A stretch of DNA of 64,000 nucleotides from Streptomyces jeddahensis (GCF_001642995.1 NZ_LOHS01000097.1:29594-93593); one strand, 5' to 3'. Positions 24,993 through 33,841 are shown, counted from the stretch's first letter. Translations and numbers: made by a program. The notes: generated by a model not told the origin, from the sequence alone.

Positions 24993-25532
24993 ATGAGTCA
25001 GGCGCAGGACAACGAGCCCCAGGCCGGGCCTGCCGTGCCGCAGACGCGCACCGCCCGCCACCGCCGGATCGTGGACATCCTCAACCGGCAACCGGTGCGC
25101 TCCCAGAGCCAGTTGGCGAAGCTCCTCGCCGACGACGGGCTGAGCGTCACCCAGGCGACGCTCTCCCGCGACCTGGACGAGCTCAACGCGGTCAAGATCC
25201 GCAACACCGACGGCGACCTCATCTACGCGGTGCCCAGCGAGGGTGGTTTCCGCACCCCGCGGGCGCCGCTGGGCGAGTCGGCGAAGGAGGAGCGGATGCG
25301 TCGGCTCTCCGCGGAGCTGCTGATCTCCGCGGAGGCCTCGGCCAACCTCGTCGTCCTGCGCACCCCGCCGGGGGCCGCCCAGTTCCTCGCCTCGGCCATC
25401 GACCAGGCCGAACTCCACGACATCCTGGGCACCATCGCGGGTGACGACACGCTGCTGCTGATCAGCCGCAATCCGACGGGCGGTCAGGCGCTGGCGGACC
25501 ATCTGCTGCGGCTGGCGCAGAACCACCACTAG
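24993..25532 (+). CDS. argR: Arginine repressor
   Basis: Represses arg genes when arginine is bound. The 179 residues have an extended Gln-rich start (about 20 residues), an N-terminal winged helix (VRSQSQLAKLLADDGLSVTQATLSRDLDEL) and a C-terminal hexamerisation and arginine-binding domain (NLVVLRTPPGAAQFLASAIDQ, LGTIAGDDTLLLI). The binding Asp pair in GDDTLLLI is intact. ATG 24993 is chosen because GGAGAATGAGACGACG precedes it. It closes the argCJBDR operon and is followed by a perfect 18-bp terminator. Confidence 0.96.
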   Translation: MSQAQDNEPQAGPAVPQTRTARHRRIVDILNRQPVRSQSQLAKLLADDGLSVTQATLSRDLDELNAVKIRNTDGDLIYAVPSEGGFRTPRAPLGESAKEERMRRLSAELLISAEASANLVVLRTPPGAAQFLASAIDQAELHDILGTIAGDDTLLLISRNPTGGQALADHLLRLAQNHH

Positions 25533-25560
25533 GCCGGTACGACGGGCCGTGTACCCGGAC

Positions 25561-25604
25561 GTGACGAGGGCCGACGGTCCCTGAAGACCGTCGGCCCTCG
25601 TCAC
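25561..25604 (+). terminator. Terminator of the argCJBDR operon
   Basis: Perfect 18-base arms (GTGACGAGGGCCGACGGT and complement) around an 8-base loop, 28 bases after argR. It also faces the convergent BASS transporter gene, so it can work in both directions. Confidence 0.9.
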
Positions 25605-25629
25605 GGTTGAGGCCTGTGGAGCCTCGCCG

Positions 25630-26595
25630 TCACACCCGCTCGGCCCGCCGCGTCCTGCGCGCCATCCAGGCCGCGACCACCGCGCCCGAGACGTTGTGCC
25701 ACACGGAGAACACTGCGGCCGGCAGTGCGGCCAGCGGGCTGAAGTGGGCGGTGGCCAGCGATGCGGCGAGGCCGGAGTTCTGCATGCCGACCTCGAAGGC
25801 CATCGCCCGCGAGGCGGGCGCGCCGAGCCGGGCGAGCTTCCCGGCGCCGTAACCCAGGGCCAGGCCCAGGCCGTTGTGCAGCACGACGGCCGCGAACACC
25901 ACCAGCGCCGCCGACTTGATCGCCGCCGCGCTGCCCGCGACGACGACCGCCACGATCAGCGCGACCGTCGCGGCCGACAGCCACGGCAGCAGGCCGAGCA
26001 CCCGGTCCACGTACCGGCCGAGCAGCAGCCGCACGACGAGGCCGCCGAGCACCGGCAGGAGCACCGTCTTCAGGATGTCGGTGACCATCGCGCCCGCCTC
26101 CACCGGCAGGTATTCGCCCGCGAGCAGCAGCGTCAGCGGAGGCGTGACCAGCGGGGCGACCAGCGTCGAGACGGTCGCCACGGACACCGACAGGGCCACG
26201 TCGCCGCGTGCCAGATAGGCCACCACGTTGGACGCGGTGCCGCTCGGGGCGCAGCCGACCAGGATCACGCCGGCCGCCAGCTGCGGGGAGAGGTCGAGTG
26301 CGTGGGCGATCAGCCACCCGAGGCCCGGCATGATCACGTAGTGCGCCACCAGGCCGAGCGCGACCGCCCACGGCCGCTTCGCGACACCCTGGAAGTCGGC
26401 GACCGACATCGTCAGACCCATGCAGAACATGACGACACCGAGGAGGTACGGCACGTTCGTCTTCCAGCCGGCGAGGGCGTCGGGCATGGCGAGGCCGATG
26501 GCGCCGGCGAGCAGGACGAGGACGGGGAAGACGGTGACGGCCCGCCGGGCGGCACGATCGGTGCCGGAGGCATCCGTGACGGCGTCCGCGGTCAT
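25630..26595 (-). CDS. BASS-family (bile acid:sodium symporter-like) transporter
   Basis: A 321-residue membrane protein with about ten hydrophobic segments. VILVGCAPSGTASNVVAYLARGDVALSV and FEVGMQNSGLAASLA match the two conserved helix-break motifs of the BASS/SBF fold, where Na+ and an organic acid bind. ATG 26595 is used; GTG 26613 in frame would add six residues. Neither has a good ribosome site. The gene converges on the arg operon and has an ArgR-like box around its start, so it may be controlled with arginine genes. Substrate unknown: pantoate, keto acids or similar anions are possible. Confidence 0.88.
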   Translation of the reverse strand: MTADAVTDASGTDRAARRAVTVFPVLVLLAGAIGLAMPDALAGWKTNVPYLLGVVMFCMGLTMSVADFQGVAKRPWAVALGLVAHYVIMPGLGWLIAHALDLSPQLAAGVILVGCAPSGTASNVVAYLARGDVALSVSVATVSTLVAPLVTPPLTLLLAGEYLPVEAGAMVTDILKTVLLPVLGGLVVRLLLGRYVDRVLGLLPWLSAATVALIVAVVVAGSAAAIKSAALVVFAAVVLHNGLGLALGYGAGKLARLGAPASRAMAFEVGMQNSGLAASLATAHFSPLAALPAAVFSVWHNVSGAVVAAWMARRTRRAERV

Positions 26596-26602
26596 GACAT
26601 GT

Positions 26603-26626
26603 TCAGTATGCACCTAGTTATGCAAC
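26603..26626 (-). promoter_or_regulatory. ARG-box-like sequence at the BASS transporter start
   Basis: On the minus strand the sequence reads TTGCATAACTAGGTGCATAC. The TTGCATAA part matches the argC leader and GTGCATAC matches the argG leader. This suggests ArgR control of the transporter, which is inference. Confidence 0.45.
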
Positions 26627-26688
26627 GTCGGTCGTGGAGCGCCCGCAACAGCGTCTCGCGATGTGATCAGAGCCCAGCGAGTGATCGC

Positions 26689-27399
26689 CTAGTAGCGAGT
26701 GATCGCGGTCGGCCCGCTCGCTGTCCCGATGGCGATGTGCGGCCTGCGCGCCGGCTCGGCCCAGTCCAGGATCCGGCGCATCGCGTCCGCGGGCACGGAC
26801 ACACAACCGGCCGTCGCGCCACGCCCGTTGACGTGCAGGAAGATCCCCGCGCCGCGGCCGCGCACCGGCCGGTTGTAGTTGAAGCCGATGACCAGGGCGT
26901 ACGCGTACTCCGGGTCGTACTCGACCAGGTGCTCCGCCTGCGCGGCGCGGCAGTCGGCGGCGCGTGGCTCGGTCCAGCGGTTGTAGGACCGCGACCTGTT
27001 GTCCTGGCACCACCAGGAGTTCTGGCGCACACGGCGGTACGGCGTCGTGGTGCCGACGGGTGCGCTCCTGATGCCGAAGGCGTACGGCAGGTCGTACAGG
27101 CCGGTGGGCGTGGTGTACGTGCCCTGCCTGCGCGATCCGCCCTCGGCCAGCCCCTTCGCGCCGAACCGGGCCGGTGCCGAACCGGCCTGCACCCAGCGCC
27201 CGCCCAGCCGCTCCCACCAGATGACGGTCCCGGTCGTCGACCTCGTGCTCGCGGCCTGGGCGGTGATCAGCTGCGTGCCGCCGCCCGTGTCCGCCATCCG
27301 CTCGGGAAGGGGCGCGCCCGCACCGGCGCGCGGGGCGGCGCCGAGTGTGACGAGGGTGAGCAGGGCAGCGGACGCGAGAGCGACGACACCGGGACGCAT
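26689..27399 (-). CDS. Secreted L,D-transpeptidase (YkuD-like)
   Basis: The 236 residues open with a signal peptide (MRPGVVALASAALLTLVTLGAAPRAGAG). The C-terminal half carries the catalytic region GIFLHVNGRGATAGCVSVP, which has the YkuD order of His followed by Cys, although the usual SHGC reads TAGC. It lacks an LysM or peptidoglycan-binding module. Upstream, the part RQGTYTTPTGLYDLPYAFG is shared with YkuD-domain ErfK relatives. It probably forms 3-3 crosslinks or attaches proteins to the wall. It lies three bases after the PPOX gene, in one transcript. Confidence 0.85.
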   Translation of the reverse strand: MRPGVVALASAALLTLVTLGAAPRAGAGAPLPERMADTGGGTQLITAQAASTRSTTGTVIWWERLGGRWVQAGSAPARFGAKGLAEGGSRRQGTYTTPTGLYDLPYAFGIRSAPVGTTTPYRRVRQNSWWCQDNRSRSYNRWTEPRAADCRAAQAEHLVEYDPEYAYALVIGFNYNRPVRGRGAGIFLHVNGRGATAGCVSVPADAMRRILDWAEPARRPHIAIGTASGPTAITRY

Positions 27400-27402
27400 G
27401 CG

Positions 27403-27990
27403 TCAGACCGTACTGGGCGGCAAGGGCAACGGCAGGCCAGGCAGGCCGTCCAGGCTCGTTGCGATGTGCTCCTTCTTGGTGAAGTACTCGCTCAGTGAGG
27501 CGTCGTCCTCGCGCGCGAAACGCTTGCCGTGCAGATCGCGGTCCGCCTCGTACGTCATGAGGGGCACCGCGTATCCGCAGGAGTCGCGGACGAGGTCGGC
27601 CGTCACCACGATGACTGCGCGCAGCCCGTGCCGTCCCGGCTCGATCTCGGGGAAGTGCCGGAGCAGTTCGGGGAAGCGCGGGTCGTCGCGGAACACGGCC
27701 TCGCCGCGGCCGTGCACCCGGACGATGGTCGGCGGCCCTTGGAAGGCGCACCACATGAGGGTGATGCGGCCGTTCTCGCGGAGGTGGGCGATGGTCTCGG
27801 CGTTGCTGCCCGCGAAGTCGAGATACGCCACGGTCTGTTCGTCGAGCACGGCGAAGGAACCGGTGAGGCCCTTGGGGGACAGGTTCACCGTGCCGTCGCC
27901 CGAGAGCGGCGCGGTCGCGGTGAAGAAGAGGGGCTGAGACTCGATGAAGGAGCGGAGCCTGCCGTCGATGCGGTCATAGGTCTTTCCCAT
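27403..27990 (-). CDS. Pyridoxamine 5'-phosphate oxidase-like flavoprotein
   Basis: A 195-residue single-domain protein of the split-barrel FMN family: FFTATAPLSGDGTVNLSPKGL and VAYLDFAGSNAETIAHLRENGRITLMWCAFQGPPTIVRVHGRGEAVF follow the FMN-binding strand pattern, with the C-terminal PLMTYEADRDLHGKRFAREDD. Such proteins are FMN- or F420-dependent reductases or heme-interacting proteins, and the exact cofactor cannot be fixed here. It is first of a two-gene unit with an L,D-transpeptidase and is divergent from the DUF488 gene. Confidence 0.88.
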   Translation of the reverse strand: MGKTYDRIDGRLRSFIESQPLFFTATAPLSGDGTVNLSPKGLTGSFAVLDEQTVAYLDFAGSNAETIAHLRENGRITLMWCAFQGPPTIVRVHGRGEAVFRDDPRFPELLRHFPEIEPGRHGLRAVIVVTADLVRDSCGYAVPLMTYEADRDLHGKRFAREDDASLSEYFTKKEHIATSLDGLPGLPLPLPPSTV

Positions 27991-28086
27991 GTCCACTGAG
28001 TATTCTCCGCGATACTTCGACTGTCTAATGAAATGCGGGGATCCGTTTCGGCTCGCGATGACTGCCCGCACCTGGACGATGGAGAC

Positions 28087-28461
28087 ATGGTGCGGAAATC
28101 CCGTAAGTCCGGCGCGGTGCGGATGCGGCGCGTCTACGACCCCGTCGAGGCCGACGACGGCACACGGGTCCTCGTCGACCGGCTCTGGCCCCGCGGCCTG
28201 TCCAAGGATGCGGCGCGGCTCGACACCTGGCTCAAGGAAGTGGCCCCCTCCGATGAGCTCCGCAAGTGGTACGGCCATGATCCCGGCCGGCACGAGGAGT
28301 TCGTCGAGCGCTACCGGGCCGAACTCGCGGACCCCGAGCGCACCGCCGCCCTGGAGCGGCTGCGGGACCTGGCGGCGTCCGGACCGGTGACCCTCCTGTC
28401 GTCCACGAAGGAGCTTCCGCTCAGCCACCTCCCGGTGATCGCCGAGGCGATGGGCGACTGA
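28087..28461 (+). CDS. DUF488 family protein
   Basis: The 124 residues include the DUF488 hallmarks RVYDPVEADDGTRVLVDRLWPRGLSKD, LDTWLKEVAPSDELRKWYGHDPGRHEEFVERY and VTLLSSTKE. The family is small and cytoplasmic, and function is unknown. ATG 28087 is chosen because TGGAGAC precedes it. It is divergent from the PPOX gene and ends about 130 bases before argG. Confidence 0.85.
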   Translation: MVRKSRKSGAVRMRRVYDPVEADDGTRVLVDRLWPRGLSKDAARLDTWLKEVAPSDELRKWYGHDPGRHEEFVERYRAELADPERTAALERLRDLAASGPVTLLSSTKELPLSHLPVIAEAMGD

Positions 28462-28523
28462 GGTCCTGGTCAGGCCTCTGAGGGTGAGTCCCTGGCAGAC
28501 ATCTGAGGGCGAGCCCCTGACAG
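28458..28523 (+). repeat. Degenerate direct repeats before argG
   Basis: Two 21-base copies (28478-28498 and 28503-28523) differ at three positions, with a 25-base period. A shorter third version, CTGAGGTCCTGGTCAG, starts at 28458. They lie in the region before the argG ARG box. Confidence 0.6.
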
Positions 28524-28547
28524 GGAGATTGACGAAACATACGGAGG

Positions 28548-28579
28548 AGTGCATACTCATGCATGACAGGGAATGCACT
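28548..28579 (+). promoter_or_regulatory. ARG boxes upstream of argG
   Basis: AGTGCATACTCATGCATG is followed by GGGAATGCACT: three TGCAT-type half-sites in 32 bases, immediately before the argG ribosome site (TGAGGAGAAACC). This fits an ArgR operator overlapping the promoter. Confidence 0.65.
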
Positions 28580-28592
28580 GTGAGGAGAAACC

Positions 28593-29789
28593 GTGACCGA
28601 GCGCGTCGTACTCGCCTACTCAGGCGGTCTGGACACCTCCGTCGCCATCGGCTGGATCGCCGAGGAGACGGGCGCCGAGGTCATCGCCGTCGCGGTCGAC
28701 GTCGGCCAGGGCGGCGAGGACCTGGACGTCATCCGCAAGCGCGCGCTCGCCTGCGGTGCCGTCGAGGCCGAGGTCGCCGACGCCAAGGACGAGTTCGCCG
28801 ACGAGTACTGCCTCCCGGCGATCAAGGCCAACGCCCTCTACATGGACCGCTACCCGCTGGTCTCCGCGCTCTCCCGGCCGACGATCGTCAAGCACCTCGT
28901 CGCCGCCGCCAAGAAGCACGGCGCCACCACGGTCGCCCACGGCTGCACCGGCAAGGGCAACGACCAGGTGCGGTTCGAGGCCGGCATCGTCGCCCTCGCC
29001 CCCGACCTCGAGTGCATCGCCCCGGTCCGCGACTACGCGATGACCCGCGACAAGGCCATCGCGTTCTGCGAGGAGAAGAACCTCCCGATCGCGACCACCA
29101 AGAAGTCCCCGTACTCCATCGACCAGAACGTCTTCGGCCGCGCCGTCGAGACCGGCTTCCTCGAGGACATCTGGAACGCGCCGATCGAGGACATCTACGA
29201 GTACACCCAGAACCCGGCCACGCCCCGCGAGGCCGACGAGGTGATCATCTCCTTCAAGCAGGGTGTCCCGGTCGCCATCGACGGCAAGCCCGTCACCGTC
29301 CTCCAGGCGATCCAGCAGCTCAACGAGCGCGCCGGTGCCCAGGGCATCGGCCGGATCGACATGGTCGAGGACCGGCTGGTCGGCATCAAGTCCCGCGAGG
29401 TCTACGAGGCCCCGGGCGCGATCGCGCTGATCACCGCCCACCAGGAGCTGGAGAACGTCACCGTCGAGCGCGAGCTGGCCCGCTACAAGCGGCAGGTCGA
29501 GCAGCGCTGGGGCGAGCTCGTCTACGACGGCCAGTGGTTCTCCCCGCTCAAGCGCGCCCTGGACGGCTTCATCAACGAGGCCAACCAGCACGTCGACGGC
29601 GACATCCGGATGACCCTGCACGGCGGCCGCGCCGTCGTCACCGGCCGGCGCTCCGAGTCGTCGCTGTACGACTTCAACCTCGCCACCTACGACACCGGCG
29701 ACACCTTCGACCAGGCCGCGGCCAAGGGCTTCATCGACATCTACAGCCTGTCGTCGAAGATCGCGGCGCAGCGTCAACTGCGGGCGTAG
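28593..29789 (+). CDS. argG: Argininosuccinate synthase
   Basis: Condenses citrulline and aspartate with ATP. The 398 residues start at GTG 28593 after TGAGGAGAAACC. VLAYSGGLDTSVAIGWI is the PP-loop ATPase motif, VAHGCTGKGNDQVRFE and KKSPYSIDQNVFGRAVE bind substrate, and the sequence aligns along its full length with ArgG. It precedes argH with a hairpin in between, forming argGH. The argF and carAB genes are not in this window. Confidence 0.97.
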   Translation: MTERVVLAYSGGLDTSVAIGWIAEETGAEVIAVAVDVGQGGEDLDVIRKRALACGAVEAEVADAKDEFADEYCLPAIKANALYMDRYPLVSALSRPTIVKHLVAAAKKHGATTVAHGCTGKGNDQVRFEAGIVALAPDLECIAPVRDYAMTRDKAIAFCEEKNLPIATTKKSPYSIDQNVFGRAVETGFLEDIWNAPIEDIYEYTQNPATPREADEVIISFKQGVPVAIDGKPVTVLQAIQQLNERAGAQGIGRIDMVEDRLVGIKSREVYEAPGAIALITAHQELENVTVERELARYKRQVEQRWGELVYDGQWFSPLKRALDGFINEANQHVDGDIRMTLHGGRAVVTGRRSESSLYDFNLATYDTGDTFDQAAAKGFIDIYSLSSKIAAQRQLRA

Positions 29790-29825
29790 CCCGACGAGAC
29801 CTGGCGTAACAGATAGCGTGAACAT

Positions 29826-29856
29826 CGCCTCCCCGTCCGTACACGGTGGGGAGGCG
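29826..29856 (+). terminator. Hairpin between argG and argH
   Basis: Nine-base arms (CGCCTCCCC and GGGGAGGCG) around a 13-base loop. It could partially terminate transcription or stabilise the upstream message. The argH ribosome site AAGGAG follows it. Confidence 0.55.
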
Positions 29857-29890
29857 GTGGCACACCCACATCCCTCCAAGGAGCAGAGCA

Positions 29891-31318
29891 GTGAGCAGCA
29901 ACAGCGGTGACGTCCGGCTCTGGGGCGGACGGTTTGCCGACGGTCCCGCGGAGGCCCTGGCCAAGCTGTCGGCGTCGGTCCACTTCGACTGGCGGCTCGC
30001 GCCGTACGACATCGCCGGTTCGCGCGCCCACGCGCGCGTGCTGCACAAGGCCGGGCTGCTCACCGAGGACGAGCTGACGCGCATGATCGCCGGGCTCGAC
30101 CAGCTCGAGGCGGACGTGGCCTCGGGCGACTTCGTGGGCACCATCGCCGACGAGGACGTCCACACCGCCCTCGAGCGCGGCCTGCTCGAGCGTCTCGGCC
30201 CGGACCTCGGCGGCAAGCTGCGCGCAGGCCGGTCCCGCAACGACCAGGTGGCGACGCTCTTCCGGATGTACCTGCGCGACCACGCGCGGATCATCGGCGG
30301 CCTGATCGCGGACCTCCAGGAGGCGCTGATCGGCCTTGCCGAGGCCCACCCGGACGTCGCCATGCCGGGCCGTACGCACCTCCAGCACGCCCAGCCCGTC
30401 CTCTTCGCGCACCATGTGCTGGCCCACGTCCAGGCGCTCTCCCGGGACGCGGAGCGGCTGCGGCAGTGGGACGAGCGGACGGCCGTGTCGCCGTACGGCT
30501 CGGGCGCGCTCGCCGGTTCCTCGCTGGGCCTCGACCCGGAGGCGGTGGCGAAGGACCTGGGCTTCGAGCACGGCTCCGCCGCCAACTCCATCGACGGGAC
30601 GGCGTCGCGCGACTTCGTGGCCGAGTTCGCGTTCATCACCGCGATGATCGGCGTCAACCTGTCGCGTATCGCGGAGGAGGTCATCATCTGGAACACGAAG
30701 GAGTTCTCCTTCGTCACCCTCCACGACGCCTTCTCCACGGGCTCGTCGATCATGCCGCAGAAGAAGAACCCGGACATCGCCGAGCTGGCGCGCGGCAAGT
30801 CCGGCCGCCTCATCGGCAACCTCACGGGCCTCCTCGCGACCCTGAAGGCCCTGCCCCTCGCGTACAACCGCGACCTGCAGGAGGACAAGGAGCCGGTCTT
30901 CGACTCCTGCGACCAGCTGGAGGTCCTGCTGCCCGCCTTCACCGGCATGATGGCGACCCTCACGGTCAACCGCGAGCGCATGGAGGAGCTGGCCCCGGCC
31001 GGCTTCTCACTCGCCACCGACATCGCCGAGTGGCTGGTCAAGCAGGGCGTGCCGTTCCGCGTCGCGCACGAGGTCGCGGGCGAGTGCGTCAAGGAGTGCG
31101 AGGCCCACGGCATCGAGCTCGACCAGCTCACCGACGAGCAGTTCGCCAAGATCTCGCCGCACCTGACCCCCGAGGTGCGGACCGTCCTGAACGTGCCGGG
31201 CGCGCTGGCGTCCCGCAACGGCCGCGGCGGCACCGCGCCCTCGGCCGTCGCCGTCCAGCTCGCCGAGGTCAAGGCCGACGTGGCCGCCCAGCAGGAGTGG
31301 GCCGCCGCGCGCAAGTAG
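29891..31318 (+). CDS. argH: Argininosuccinate lyase
   Basis: Final step of arginine synthesis, cleaving argininosuccinate to arginine and fumarate. The 475 residues start at GTG 29891, eight bases after AAGGAG. LWGGRFADGPAEAL, AGRSRNDQVATLFRMYLRD and GSSIMPQKKNPDIAELARGKSGRL are the lyase signatures; the serine in GSSIMPQKKNP is the catalytic base. It lies just downstream of argG. Confidence 0.97.
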   Translation: MSSNSGDVRLWGGRFADGPAEALAKLSASVHFDWRLAPYDIAGSRAHARVLHKAGLLTEDELTRMIAGLDQLEADVASGDFVGTIADEDVHTALERGLLERLGPDLGGKLRAGRSRNDQVATLFRMYLRDHARIIGGLIADLQEALIGLAEAHPDVAMPGRTHLQHAQPVLFAHHVLAHVQALSRDAERLRQWDERTAVSPYGSGALAGSSLGLDPEAVAKDLGFEHGSAANSIDGTASRDFVAEFAFITAMIGVNLSRIAEEVIIWNTKEFSFVTLHDAFSTGSSIMPQKKNPDIAELARGKSGRLIGNLTGLLATLKALPLAYNRDLQEDKEPVFDSCDQLEVLLPAFTGMMATLTVNRERMEELAPAGFSLATDIAEWLVKQGVPFRVAHEVAGECVKECEAHGIELDQLTDEQFAKISPHLTPEVRTVLNVPGALASRNGRGGTAPSAVAVQLAEVKADVAAQQEWAAARK

Positions 31319-31433
31319 GCCGTAAGAGGCACGCCACTAGCCCATCCGGGAGCCGCAAGGGCATCGCGGGCTACGTTGGTCGCAGTTCGATGTGCGAAGC
31401 CGCACGGAGAGAGTCGACCGAACGGAGCCCGCG

Positions 31434-32405
31434 ATGCCCTTTTCCCGTCTGGCCACAGCGACGACTCCCACCTGCCACATCGGCCTCGGCCTCGCCGCCG
31501 TCGGCCGTCCGGGCTATATCAACCTCGGCCGTGACCAGGACCTTCCGCCCGTACGCAGCGTCGACGCGATGCGCGCCCGCACCCACGAACTCCTCGACGC
31601 CGCCTACGCGCAGGGCGTCCGCTACGTCGACGTGGCCCGGTCCTACGGCCGCTCCGAGGAGTTCCTCGCCGACTGGCTGCTGGCCCGCCCCGACATCACG
31701 GACGTCGTCGTCGGCAGCAAGTGGGGCTACACGTACACCGCGGGCTGGCGCACCGACGCCGAGGCGCACGAGATCAAGGACCACAGCGTCGCCACATACG
31801 AACGGCAGCGCGTCGAGACGGCCGAGTTGCTCGGCGACCGGCTCGACCTGTACCAGATCCACTCCGTGACGCCCGACAGCCCAGCCCTCGAGGACAAGGA
31901 GCTGCACGCGCGCCTGGCCGAGCTGGCCGCCGAGGGCGTGACGGTGGGCCTGTCCACCAGCGGCCCGGACCAGGCGGACGCCATCCGAGCGGCCCTCGCG
32001 GTCGAGGTCGACGGCGAGCCGCTCTTCCGCACCGTCCAGGCGACGTACAACGCGCTGGAGACGTCGGCCGGGCCGGCACTCGCCGAGGCGCACGAGGCGG
32101 GGCTCACCGTGATCGTGAAGGAGGGCATGGCCAACGGGCGCCTCGCGGGTCCGCATGCGCCGGCGGTCCTGCAGTCGGTCGCCGCGGAGACGGGCCTCGG
32201 CCCCGACGCCGTCGCCCTGGCCCTCGTCCTTCAGCAGCCCTGGGCCGGAGTCGTCCTCTCCGGAGCGGCCACCACGAACCAGCTCGCCTCGAACCTGCAC
32301 GCCGCGGCCGTCGACCTCGCCGCGGACCAGACGGCCAGGCTCGGCGAGCTGGCCGAGGACCCCGAGGCGTACTGGCAGCACAGGTCGCAGCTGCCCTGGG
32401 GCTGA
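31434..32405 (+). CDS. Aldo/keto reductase
   Basis: A 323-residue TIM-barrel reductase of the AKR superfamily. Recognisable elements are the N-terminal GLGLAAVGRPGY, the catalytic strand VRYVDVARSYGRSEEFLADW (with Asp and Tyr), the lysine strand VVVGSKWGYTY, and substrate strand DLYQIHS. NADP probably binds the C-terminal loop (VLSGAATTNQLASN). It starts at ATG 31434 and ends 18 bases from the convergent HAD gene. The substrate is not identifiable, and no operon partner is apparent. Confidence 0.88.
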   Translation: MPFSRLATATTPTCHIGLGLAAVGRPGYINLGRDQDLPPVRSVDAMRARTHELLDAAYAQGVRYVDVARSYGRSEEFLADWLLARPDITDVVVGSKWGYTYTAGWRTDAEAHEIKDHSVATYERQRVETAELLGDRLDLYQIHSVTPDSPALEDKELHARLAELAAEGVTVGLSTSGPDQADAIRAALAVEVDGEPLFRTVQATYNALETSAGPALAEAHEAGLTVIVKEGMANGRLAGPHAPAVLQSVAAETGLGPDAVALALVLQQPWAGVVLSGAATTNQLASNLHAAAVDLAADQTARLGELAEDPEAYWQHRSQLPWG

Positions 32406-32423
32406 CGGCCCCGGGCTACCGGT

Positions 32424-32939
32424 TCACGCCGTGAGGGCCTCCGCCCAGGAGGCCAGCGCGGTGAAGTCCTCACGGGTCAGGCCGGTCCGCGGGTCGATCC
32501 ACAGCAGCAGCGCGGCCGCGGGATGGTGACGCTCGATCCAGTCCCGGTCCGCATCCGTGACCTCGTCGTCGACCCAGGCGAACGGCCGCCCCGCCGCGTA
32601 CGCGACGATGTCCCGCGTCTTCCAGTACGTGCCGTCCGCCGCCGAAGCGCCGTGCATCTCCTGCCAGTCCACGTACGGCAGCCGGGGCAGCCCGAGATGG
32701 GGCCCGATCCACACGTTGGCCTCGTCCATCCAGGTACTCGCCCAGACCAGCTCGTACGCCCCGGACAGCTTCCGTAGCTCCGCGCCGTCCCCGTGACGCA
32801 GCAGGACGGGCAGATACGGAGTCGCCGTCCACCCCTCAGGCCGCGTCAGATGAACCACGTACCCCTCGGGCACGGGCCCCAAGAGCGCCATGTAGGGATT
32901 GAGCGGCCCGTCGACATCGAGGAAGAGCAACGGCTTCAT
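32424..32939 (-). CDS. HAD-superfamily hydrolase-like protein
   Basis: The 171 residues begin with LLFLDVDGPLNPY, the HAD motif I with the catalytic Asp pair (DxD), and later carry FAWVDDEVTDADRDW, resembling motif IV. Between them are LVWASTWMDEANVWIGPHLGLP, reminiscent of the secondary phosphatase-like domains annotated in Streptomyces as HAD-like proteins. Reaction and substrate are unknown. A repeat copy lies about 35 bases upstream. Confidence 0.75.
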   Translation of the reverse strand: MKPLLFLDVDGPLNPYMALLGPVPEGYVVHLTRPEGWTATPYLPVLLRHGDGAELRKLSGAYELVWASTWMDEANVWIGPHLGLPRLPYVDWQEMHGASAADGTYWKTRDIVAYAAGRPFAWVDDEVTDADRDWIERHHPAAALLLWIDPRTGLTREDFTALASWAEALTA

Positions 32940-32973
32940 GGAACCAGCTTCCGCTGTAGGAAGCCGTTCCGCC

Positions 32974-33020
32974 CCGCTGTGGGCAATCGTTCCGCAGGGC
33001 GGAACGGGTGGGCACAGCGG
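32974..33020. repeat. Intergenic palindromic repeat, copy B (short form)
   Basis: A 47-bp element bounded by CCGCTGTG and CACAGCGG, like copy A, but lacking the CTTAAG-centred insert. Its core CGTTCCGC-AGG-GCGGAACG is an uninterrupted palindrome. It lies between the HAD gene and the acyltransferase gene. Confidence 0.8.
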
Positions 33021-33087
33021 AACCCCGCGACGGCGGGCAACCCCCCACTACCCCCGGGCCCCCCGGTCGCGCAGCACCCAAAGGCCG

Positions 33088-33759
33088 CTACGCGGCCTTC
33101 GCCTTGGTCGCGTACATATCCACATACTCCTGCCCAGACAACCGCATGACCTCAGCCATCACCGAGTCCGTCACAGCCCGCAGCACATACCGGTCCCGGT
33201 CCATCCCCTCGTACCGCGAGAACTCCATCGCCTCACCGAACCGCACGGTCACCCGCCCGGGCCGCGGCATCCCCGCACCCCCCGGCTGCAGCTTGTCCGT
33301 GCCGATCACCGCGAACGGCACCACCGGCGCCCCCGTCATCAGGGTCAGCCGTGCGATACCCGTACGGCCGCGGTAGAGCCGGCCGTCGGGGGAGCGGGTG
33401 CCCTCCGGGTAGATACCGAAGACCTTGCCCTCCTCCAGGACGCGCCGGCCGGTCATCAGCGCCGCGACACCGCCGTTCGCGCCGTCCCGGTCCACCGGGA
33501 TCATGCCGACACCGGTGAAGAACCAGGCCATCAGACGGCCCTTGAGGCCCTTGCCCGTGACGTACTCGTCCTTGCCGATGAAGACCACCTGGCGGTCGCA
33601 GACCAGCGGCAGGACGATCGAGTCGATGAACGTGAGGTGGTTCCCGGCGAGGATGACCGGGCCGGTGCCCGGGATGTGCTCTGCGCCCTCGACCCGTGGG
33701 CGGAACATCAGGCGCATGATCGGTCCGAGCACTGCCTTGATGAGCGCGAAGCGGGACAA
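33088..33759 (-). CDS. 1-acyl-sn-glycerol-3-phosphate acyltransferase (PlsC family)
   Basis: Transfers acyl groups to lysophosphatidate in phospholipid synthesis. The 223 residues carry motif NHLTFID (the HX4D catalytic pair) and YPEGTRSPDG (motif III). VEGAEHIPGTGPVILAGN is the typical lead-in and LTLMTGAPVVPFAVIGTDKL the fourth block. The start is TTG 33759 because GGAGGACCCG precedes it; an upstream TTG at 33777 lacks a site. The gene is divergent from the glpQ-like gene and shares its intergenic region with a PHO box. Confidence 0.9.
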   Translation of the reverse strand: MSRFALIKAVLGPIMRLMFRPRVEGAEHIPGTGPVILAGNHLTFIDSIVLPLVCDRQVVFIGKDEYVTGKGLKGRLMAWFFTGVGMIPVDRDGANGGVAALMTGRRVLEEGKVFGIYPEGTRSPDGRLYRGRTGIARLTLMTGAPVVPFAVIGTDKLQPGGAGMPRPGRVTVRFGEAMEFSRYEGMDRDRYVLRAVTDSVMAEVMRLSGQEYVDMYATKAKAA

Positions 33760-33841
33760 CGGGTCCTCCGGTGTCAAGGGTCGAGGGTGAGTCTCTGCAG
33801 GTGAGGACGATACTCGCGGGCCCCCGGTGGTTGCACACCGG

